Part shown: positions 7,121-12,301 of the stretch, in pieces | Numbering within the stretch: the stretch's first letter is position 1 | Layout: each line of letters starts with the position of its first letter | Assembly: GCA_937888775.1 (NCBI GenBank) | Contig: CALAQT010000271.1 | Location: 1 to 12,301, forward strand | DNA length: 12,301 nt | From: an uncultured Actinomycetes bacterium | GTDB lineage: Bacteria > Actinomycetota > Thermoleophilia > Solirubrobacterales > Solirubrobacteraceae | Direction of reading: 5' to 3' | Program-made: the position numbers and the translations under genes | The notes under the pieces: model-generated | What the model was told of the DNA's origin: nothing | Seen by the model: only the letters and a program-made list of their open reading frames with translations | The model's database searches: none

Positions 7121-9565
7121 ATGGAGGCGGTGGGTCGAAAGCTTTGGGGGTTGTGGCGATGGTCGCTCTTGATCGCTGCCTGCGCGACGGTGTTCGCCGC
7201 CTGGTCGTCCTCCAGCGGCGCAGTATCGACTGCGCGGCACCGGGGCAAGCCGACCTCGCGACGCGTCTGCAAGTCGGTGAAGATCGGGCATGGCAAGCAC
7301 CGCCACCGGTTTCACTTCTGCGTGAGGATCCTTCCGGTTCATCACGGCAGGCTCGTCGTTCACACCCACAGCGGCGGGTTTACGCCGCCGCCGCCGGGCA
7401 CGGACGTGCCCAACGAGCCCGGCGAGGCAGCTCGGATCCCGATCGGTCCGACTCGACCGCTTCTGAGCCCACCCACCGTGCGTCAGATCGTCGGCGTGGT
7501 CGCGCCGACGGCCGGTACCAACGCGCTGCCCCCCAGCGGTCCGGTGGACATCAGCATCGCCGCAACCCAGCTGCTGACACCTGACGAGACCCCGTTTCGC
7601 AAGACCGACACGCTCGGGGCCGAGGAGCCGAGCGTGGCTGACGCTGGCAGACTGGTGATGTACGCGTTCAACTGGGACGCCGCGTACTCAAAGGACGGTG
7701 GGCGGACCTGGAGCGAGCTCGATCCGCACTCGGTCTTCCCCGCCGCCGCATCCGGCGGCTTCGGTTGCGACCAGGTCGTCCAATACGACCCCACGACCAA
7801 GGTCTTCATCTGGGCGCTGCAGTATCAGTGCGGCAACACCGACGTGAACAACATCCGGATCGCCTGGGCGAGTGCGACGCGCCTCGAGCAGCTGGGGGCC
7901 AAGGCGTGGTCGTGGTTTGACTTCGATCCAAACGTGATCGCCGGGAAGAAGAACGCCTGGCTCGACCAGCCCCGGCTGGGGTTCACGCCGGCGTTCCTTT
8001 ACATCAGCCTCAACCAAGGCGTGATCAACACGGACTCGCATGGGAACAAGAGCGCCAAGCTCGAGCACGCGGCCGTGATCCGCATTCCTCGCGGCGCCTT
8101 CACGAGCACGGGGGGTTCGCCGCCGTTCGGCTATGCGCTCCTGGATCCGAAATCGCTGCGAGTCGCGCAGAACGTCCAGGGGTCGAGGGAGTTCTTCGTC
8201 AGTAACGACGGCAACAGCCAGCTGACCGTTGCATGGGTCGATGACAACTCCAACTACATCAACTCCCAGATCGTCAAGTCGCCCACGATCGCCACCAAGG
8301 ACTGGACGTCGACCACGCCGGGCGGTGAGGACATGCTGCTGCACCAGGCGGGTGCCCAGGGGACCCAAGTCACCGGCGTTACCCAGGGCGGGGACGGAAC
8401 GTTGTGGGCGGCTTGGACCGAGGCTCGTCAGCTGCCCAATGGCACCGCCAAATATGCGCAGTCACACATCGGCGTGGCCGAGCTACAACCGATTCCGGGG
8501 CACGTCGGCTTTACCCTCGGCGCGCAGCACGAATACGAGAACCCCAGCTTCACCTACTCGTTGCCGGACTTGGCAACGGACGCCAGCGGCGAGGTCGGGT
8601 TCGACGTCGTCTGGGGGGGCGGCGGGCTGTACTACGCAAACCACGCCGTCGGCCTGCTGTACCCGCGCGATCACCGCAGCAATGCCTTCGAGCCCGTCGC
8701 CGACGCCCTTGCCAGTTCGGACAACGTGCAGGTGGGCGGCCTCGCCGGCGATCCCGTCGGCGACTACGAGACGATCCGGCTGATGGCGCCGCCATACGGG
8801 GACTGCTTCGTCGCGGCGGGAGTCGTCAACCGCAAGGACAGCAGCGGCAACATGGTCGGCTATCCGGTGTTCACGATCTTCTCCCGGCCCGGCGTGAAGT
8901 GCCCGCCCGGCTTCAGGAGCCTGCCGATCGTGGGGCTGCCTCCGCTCGGCAATGCGCCGCCGCCGCCTCCGCCGCCTCCGGCGCGCGGGACCTCGTTGAC
9001 CCTGACCTGTCCGACGAACGGCACCGTCGGCACACCGATCACTCTGTCTGGTGCCTTGACTCCGTCCTTTGCCTCGCGGATGGTCACGATCACGGTCACG
9101 GGCGCGGCCTCGACGAACTTCTCCGTCAGTACGCTGGGTGATGCGAGCTACTCGTCCACGTACACGCCATCCGCGGCCGGGCAGTACACGTTCGTCGCGA
9201 GCTACGCCGGGGAGTCCGGATTTTCGGCGAGCAGTTCGCAGCCCTGCGCCGTCAACGTGTCGGCCGCGCCGCCGCAGAATACGGCAGTGTCGCTGACGTG
9301 CCCGAAGGCGAACCCGACTCCAGGCAGCCCATTCAGCCTGTCCGGAAGTCTCACCCCAGCGTTGGTTGGGCGGACGATCACGACCATCGCCTCCGGTCCG
9401 GCCTCCACCAGCGTGTCCACGACCACGCAGGCCGACGGCAGCTACTCAGCCACCACCTCGCTACCCAAAGACGGGCAATACATGCTCGTCGCGAACTATC
9501 CTGGCGAACCCGGATACCTGCCGAGCAGCTCGGCTCCCTGCACGGTGACGGTCATCACTCCCTGA
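7121..9565 (+). CDS. Secreted BNR/Asp-box protein, two Ig-like repeats
   Basis: I start this at the ATG giving 814 residues, because it places a positively charged, hydrophobic signal peptide first (residues 1 to about 35, core SLLIAACATVFAAW). An in-frame TTG 27 codons upstream would bury it. Ribosome binding is weak (GGTGAG). Residues 40-84 are His/Arg-rich with two cysteines (C50, C67). A propeller-like core spans about 165-590, with one clear Asp-box SKDGGRTW (190-197) and weaker relatives (SNDGNSQLTVAW 361-372, GGDGTLWAAW 423-432), then GDPVGDYETI (543-552). An eight-proline linker (613-620) leads to two tandem repeats of about 90 residues (622-715 and 719-812). Both have L-T-CP near the start, LSG-L-TP, GxYxF/LVAxYxGExG, and a late PC before a final strand, as in bacterial Ig-like domains. 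There is no sortase or membrane anchor, so it is probably released or loosely wall-bound. Sialidase activity cannot be claimed, because the catalytic residues are not identifiable. No operon partner. Confidence 0.88.
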   Translation: MEAVGRKLWGLWRWSLLIAACATVFAAWSSSSGAVSTARHRGKPTSRRVCKSVKIGHGKHRHRFHFCVRILPVHHGRLVVHTHSGGFTPPPPGTDVPNEPGEAARIPIGPTRPLLSPPTVRQIVGVVAPTAGTNALPPSGPVDISIAATQLLTPDETPFRKTDTLGAEEPSVADAGRLVMYAFNWDAAYSKDGGRTWSELDPHSVFPAAASGGFGCDQVVQYDPTTKVFIWALQYQCGNTDVNNIRIAWASATRLEQLGAKAWSWFDFDPNVIAGKKNAWLDQPRLGFTPAFLYISLNQGVINTDSHGNKSAKLEHAAVIRIPRGAFTSTGGSPPFGYALLDPKSLRVAQNVQGSREFFVSNDGNSQLTVAWVDDNSNYINSQIVKSPTIATKDWTSTTPGGEDMLLHQAGAQGTQVTGVTQGGDGTLWAAWTEARQLPNGTAKYAQSHIGVAELQPIPGHVGFTLGAQHEYENPSFTYSLPDLATDASGEVGFDVVWGGGGLYYANHAVGLLYPRDHRSNAFEPVADALASSDNVQVGGLAGDPVGDYETIRLMAPPYGDCFVAAGVVNRKDSSGNMVGYPVFTIFSRPGVKCPPGFRSLPIVGLPPLGNAPPPPPPPPARGTSLTLTCPTNGTVGTPITLSGALTPSFASRMVTITVTGAASTNFSVSTLGDASYSSTYTPSAAGQYTFVASYAGESGFSASSSQPCAVNVSAAPPQNTAVSLTCPKANPTPGSPFSLSGSLTPALVGRTITTIASGPASTSVSTTTQADGSYSATTSLPKDGQYMLVANYPGEPGYLPSSSAPCTVTVITP

Positions 9566-9597
9566 GCCGCGACCTCACGGATAGAAAACCTCGCGGC
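9566..9597. terminator. Stem-loop between convergent genes
   Basis: GCCGCGA (9566-9572) and TCGCGGC (9591-9597) pair over an 18-nt loop, starting one base after the BNR gene's stop codon and covering the end of the minus-strand ORF. There is no U-tract. Position suggests a shared terminator; the stem is only 7 bp. Confidence 0.35.
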
Positions 9598-9766
9598 GCA
9601 TGGGGACCGGGGGTCTCGCGGCGGCAACCTGCTCGAGTTCTCCTGCTCTCGCCGGCAGCACCTCCAGGCCGGTGGCCCGCGCAAGCTCCTCCGCCGCGTT
9701 CACAAACAAGGTCTTGCCGTGCCCGCCGGAGCTCGCTGACGAGTGCGCCAACCTGGACACGCCCAT
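9575..9766 (-). CDS. Small protein with P-loop-like motif
   Basis: The ORF encodes 63 residues from an ATG preceded by a near-perfect Shine-Dalgarno, AAAGGAGG (9783-9776 on the minus strand), 9 nt upstream. An alternative GTG lies only 3 nt from it. The start HSSASSGGHGKTLFVNAAEE recalls the deviant Walker A of ParA/MinD-type ATPases (KGGxGKTT, then xVNLAxxLA), with GGHGKT at residues 14-19. The usual signature Lys is Ser, and the second Thr/Ser is Leu. LARATGLEVL follows where ParA proteins have a strand, but the rest (RPPVPMRREVFYP) is unlike that family and no Walker B exists. It may be a truncated ATPase fragment behind an intact translation start, or an unrelated small protein. It converges with the BNR gene, with 9 bp between stop codons. 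Confidence 0.4.
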   Translation of the reverse strand: MGVSRLAHSSASSGGHGKTLFVNAAEELARATGLEVLPARAGELEQVAAARPPVPMRREVFYP

Positions 9767-9772
9767 GCGCAC

Positions 9773-10018
9773 GCTCCTCCTTTCATCACGTAACGAGCTT
9801 CTGGACCACGCCGACGGACGACCCGGTCGCGCCTAGTTCTGCTCGTGCGCGGGGGAGCGAGGGCTCGGCCGCATCTTCAGGCGTTCAGACCCCACGTCGC
9901 AGCGGTGTTGTTCACCGCGTCTGACGCACGGCGACCAAAATCGCGCCGTTGTGACCGGACGCCGTGTTGCGTGGGGACGCTTTCTGGGTTCGTTTGATCA
10001 ATCGTCAGGAGGCAGTTG
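9773..10018. other. Divergent intergenic region
   Basis: This stretch separates the minus-strand small ORF from the plus-strand recombinase, so promoters for both would lie here. I see no clear -35/-10 pair. It ends with AGGAGG at 10007-10012, six bases before the recombinase ATG. Confidence 0.4.
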
Positions 10019-10867
10019 ATGGGCTGGCAGATGTCGTCTGGGAAGGTGCCGGGGCCGTTTGGCGCCGTTCGCGGCGGGGTATGAGCGGTGGCTTGTGGAG
10101 CGAGGGTTCCGACCGGGGACGTTGCCGCACCGGATTTCGCAGTTCGCGTGTCTGAGCCGCTGGCTGGAGGCTGAGGGGCTGTCGGCTGGTGAGCTGGGCC
10201 CGGAGCGGGTGGAGGAGTTCTTGGCGGCGCGGCGTGCGGCGGGTTACGTGACGTGGGTGTCCTCGTCGAGCTTGCGGCTGCCGCTGGAGCATCTGCGCGA
10301 GATCGGCGTCGTGCCGGCTTCGGGCGCGGTGATGCCCGCGGGGCCGGTTGATCGGCTGCTTGAGGGCTACCGCGCTACGTGATCCTCGAGCGTGGGTTGG
10401 CGATGACCACGATCGACGGCTATGAGTGCGTCGCGCGTGTGTTCTTGGAAGACCGCGAGCGCCTTCGAGGCGGCCTGGAGCTCGACCTGCTGTCCGCTGC
10501 GGATGTGAGCGAGTTTCTGGCTTTCGAGTGCCCCCGACATAGCATCGGGGGCGCCCGCGGCTTGGTCGCGAAGCTGCGCCCGCTGCTGGTGTATCTGCAC
10601 GTGACGGGGCTGATCTCGACGCCGCTTCGGTGGGCGGTCCCAGGGGTCGCCGATCTGCAGGGTCGCTCGCTGCCGCGGGCGCTTGAGCCGAGGGCGGTCG
10701 CCGGCTTGCTGGCGCGTTGTGATCGACGGCGAACGGTCGGACGCCGCGATTACGCGATCCTGGTACTGCTGGTGCGGCTCGGGTTGCGCAGCAGCGAGGT
10801 CGCCGCGATGAGGCTCGAGGGCATCGACTGGCGCGGCGGCGAGATCCTGGTGCGGGGCAATGTCTGA
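10019..10867 (+). pseudogene. Tyrosine recombinase, frameshifted and truncated
   Basis: Translation would begin at ATG 10019, well placed behind AGGAGG, and reads MGWQMSSGKVPGPF before going out of frame. The expected continuation (LAPFAAGYERWLVERGF) lies one frame over from 10059, consistent with an extra T in the TTT at 10058-10060. That frame, an N-terminal SAM-like domain, ends at TGA 10380-10382. The core domain resumes in the original frame as RYVILERGLAMTTIDGY, consistent with loss of one C near 10371-10376 (CGCCGC to CGCGC). The second part holds a second SAM-like domain and the catalytic start, including the box I Arg in LVRLGLRSSEV (codon at 10787). The protein breaks off at EILVRG, then NV and a stop. 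The box II H-x-x-R and the nucleophilic Tyr are absent, so it cannot be active. Frameshift calls rest on my knowledge of the family. Confidence 0.85.
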
Positions 10868-10878
10868 CGTTGACATTG
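10858..10878. repeat. Inverted repeat at recombinase junction
   Basis: CAATGTC (10858-10864) and GACATTG (10872-10878) are perfect inverted copies around TGACGTT. They sit where the tyrosine recombinase stops matching its family and 10 bp before the stop codon of the serine recombinase. Large serine recombinases usually lie next to their attachment site, and such sites are short imperfect inverted repeats, so this is a candidate hybrid att site. A short terminator between convergent genes is the alternative. Confidence 0.45.
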
Positions 10879-10887
10879 CGTCTCCTC

Positions 10888-12300
10888 TCATCGCGGTGTG
10901 TCAAACAGTCCAGCGTGTTCGGGTTTGACCTGGATTCGTAGGCCTTTTCGCTTGCCGCGGCGGACGTGCACAGCGGCGAGCTCGCCGCGTTGGACTCGAT
11001 GTAACACGGTCTGGCGGACGACGGCGAGGGCGCGGGCGGCGTCATCGAGTCCGAGCCAGCCCTCAGGGGCGTCTTCGGCGACCTTGGCGCGCAGCGCGGC
11101 GTTGAGGCGGATGCGCCAGGGGGCGTTGGGGGCGGGCTGCTCGCCGGCGATGAAGCCGTCGCGCAGCCACCGGTAGACGGTGTGCGGGCTGACGTCGAGC
11201 TCGCGTGCGGCGTGACACACGCTGACCAGCTCGTCCTCTGCGTCGGCGTCAGGTTGGGGGGTGAAGGCCGGGATGTCGTGCCCTTTGCGCAGCTCGGTGA
11301 CTCTGCGCTTGTTGAAGCGCAGGCCGGTGGCGGTGCGCTGGTGCTGGCGGGCGAGCACACCGGCGATCGTCTCGTCGTCGTAGTGGGCGGCGAGGCGGCG
11401 CACGAGCGCGACGGTCTGCGCCGGAGTGCTGCGGCTGTAGGTCTGTCCCATGCGGCGCAGCACAAGCGGCTCCAGGCTGGTGGTGGCGCCGCCCTCCCAG
11501 GTGATCCGCACATCGATCCTGCGGGTCTCGCGCTCGACGGTCACGCAGATCTCCGAGATCAGCGTGCGCAGCAGGAGCTTGCGGTCGCGCTGGCTGGTGG
11601 TGGGGGCGTCGAAGATCGCGCGCAGGTCCGCGCCCGCACGAGACAGCCGCTCGAGCTCCTCAGCCGACAGCGGGCTGGCGCGCCGCGCGCGCTGGACGGC
11701 CAGGTCGGCCTCGGCGCGCTCGGCCTCGCGCAGCCGCTGCTCCCAGGCGGCCTCCAGCGTGCGCGCGACCAGCCGGTTCTCGGGCTCGCACGCGTCGAAC
11801 TGGCGTCGGGCGCGCTCGGCGTCATATCGTGAGCGCTCGACCGCGGTCTCGAACGCTCTGAGCCTGGTCGCCTCGCTGGCTTCCTGGTCGGCCAGCGCCT
11901 TGGCGGTCGCGGCGATCGCTGCCGGCTCGAGCACCCGGAAGACCTCGTCGAGTACCGCTTCATCGAGCTGGCGTCCGCCGAGCCCCTGGCACTCGGGTCC
12001 GTCGGTGCTGTTGTGATGCTCCACTGCGCCCTCGTGCGGGTCGCAGTGGTAGCGCCGTGCCCACCCCTCGCGGCTGCGCGCGCCCGAGTACGCGGAGTGC
12101 ATCCGCCGCCCGCAGCGCCCGCATCGCAGAAGGCCCTGAAGCAGCGCCCGGCCCTCGCGCACCGCGCCGCTGCGGCCCTTGGCGGCCGCGTTGCGCGCGA
12201 TCTGGGCAAGGATCTGCTCATGCTGATCCCATGCGATGTAGCCGGGGACGTCGGCCTTGACCGAGCTGCAGCCGGGCGTGCTGAGGTGCTCAAGGCGTGA
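10888..12300 (-). CDS. Large serine recombinase, N-terminus off window
   Basis: The minus-strand frame is open to the window edge, giving 470 residues without the N-terminal catalytic resolvase domain, which must lie beyond 12301. The fragment begins in the recombinase domain (VPGYIAWDQHEQILAQI). A zinc beta-ribbon follows, with C60, C63, C86 and C104 (LLRCGRCGRRM, RYHCD, PECQGLGGRQLDEAV). Next is a long charged coiled coil (about 124-216), and a beta-rich segment ending RIDVRITWEGG. The C-terminus holds a helical block at about 294-345 (TPAQTVALVRRLAAHYDDET). Two further helix-turn-helix-like modules follow: VCHAARELDVSPHTVYRWLR (361-380) and LDDAARALAVVRQTVLHRVQ (418-437). Enzymes of this family catalyse integration and excision or transposition via a serine nucleophile. 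GTG 12162 is internal, not the start. It is the likely recombinase of the element that truncated the neighbouring tyrosine recombinase. Intact as far as seen. Confidence 0.92.
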   Translation of the reverse strand, partial: SRLEHLSTPGCSSVKADVPGYIAWDQHEQILAQIARNAAAKGRSGAVREGRALLQGLLRCGRCGRRMHSAYSGARSREGWARRYHCDPHEGAVEHHNSTDGPECQGLGGRQLDEAVLDEVFRVLEPAAIAATAKALADQEASEATRLRAFETAVERSRYDAERARRQFDACEPENRLVARTLEAAWEQRLREAERAEADLAVQRARRASPLSAEELERLSRAGADLRAIFDAPTTSQRDRKLLLRTLISEICVTVERETRRIDVRITWEGGATTSLEPLVLRRMGQTYSRSTPAQTVALVRRLAAHYDDETIAGVLARQHQRTATGLRFNKRRVTELRKGHDIPAFTPQPDADAEDELVSVCHAARELDVSPHTVYRWLRDGFIAGEQPAPNAPWRIRLNAALRAKVAEDAPEGWLGLDDAARALAVVRQTVLHRVQRGELAAVHVRRGKRKGLRIQVKPEHAGLFDTPR

Positions 12301-12301
12301 G

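Noticed and set aside
7688..8368. 226-codon antisense frame inside the BNR gene
   Set aside because: Shadow ORF. The plus-strand frame carries the signal peptide, the Asp-box and continuous domain structure.
10379..10382. GTGA overlap suggesting two translationally coupled recombinase genes
   Set aside because: The residues just upstream in the second frame (RYVILERG) continue the expected single protein, so the overlap is better explained by a one-base deletion.
10005..11513. 502-codon open frame on the minus strand
   Set aside because: It overlaps both recombinases in another frame, with Pro/Ser/Arg-rich composition and no domain. It is a shadow of the serine recombinase and of the antisense of the tyrosine recombinase.
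1..12301. CRISPR array or defence operon
   Set aside because: No regularly spaced repeats (the only tandem repeat is two 23-bp units without spacers) and no recognisable nuclease, helicase or toxin-antitoxin pair.

Overview
The window looks like accessory DNA from a high-GC actinobacterium. Strong GC3 bias, long spurious antisense ORFs, an actinobacterial-style tyrosine recombinase, and a secreted protein with a Pro-tract and two Ig-like repeats all fit. Thermoleophilia/Solirubrobacterales would be my guess, but that is inference only. I can defend only a handful of intact genes. Much of the rest is insertion sequence, recombinase or decayed coding sequence.

Left third (1-3968): no convincing intact large gene. 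It holds a minus-strand coding-like remnant broken by a TAG (30-353), a perfect 12-bp-stem hairpin (369-399), an imperfect palindrome in a locally AT-rich patch (416-445), and a perfect 23-bp tandem duplication (945-990). A small basic ORF with a Shine-Dalgarno (1431-1652) is followed by what reads like a membrane-protein gene broken into several frames (to 2507). Weaker coding-like scraps follow. It resembles a gene graveyard.

Middle (3969-7120): one intact LLM-class flavin-dependent oxidoreductase (3969-4883), then a poor spacer (4884-5460) and a complete IS256-family insertion sequence (5461-6943). The IS has recognisable terminal inverted repeats, a full-length DDE transposase and a perfect 8-bp target duplication (GGCGGCTG), so insertion was probably recent. 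It landed about 180 bp upstream of the next gene.

Right-middle (7121-9772): a large secreted BNR/Asp-box protein with a His-rich N-terminal region, a propeller-like core, a Pro-tract and two tandem Ig-like repeats. A small minus-strand ORF with a strong ribosome binding site and a P-loop-like motif (9575-9766) converges on it.

Right end (10019-12301): a tyrosine recombinase gene with two compensating frameshifts, cut off after the box I arginine. At the cut lies a 7-bp inverted repeat, and just beyond it a convergent large serine recombinase gene runs off the window. The simplest reading is a decaying tyrosine recombinase gene that was interrupted by an element carrying the serine recombinase. 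No new defence or metabolic system can be supported. The main interest is layered mobile-element history: an older tyrosine recombinase, a serine-recombinase element inserted into it, and a fresh IS256-type insertion.
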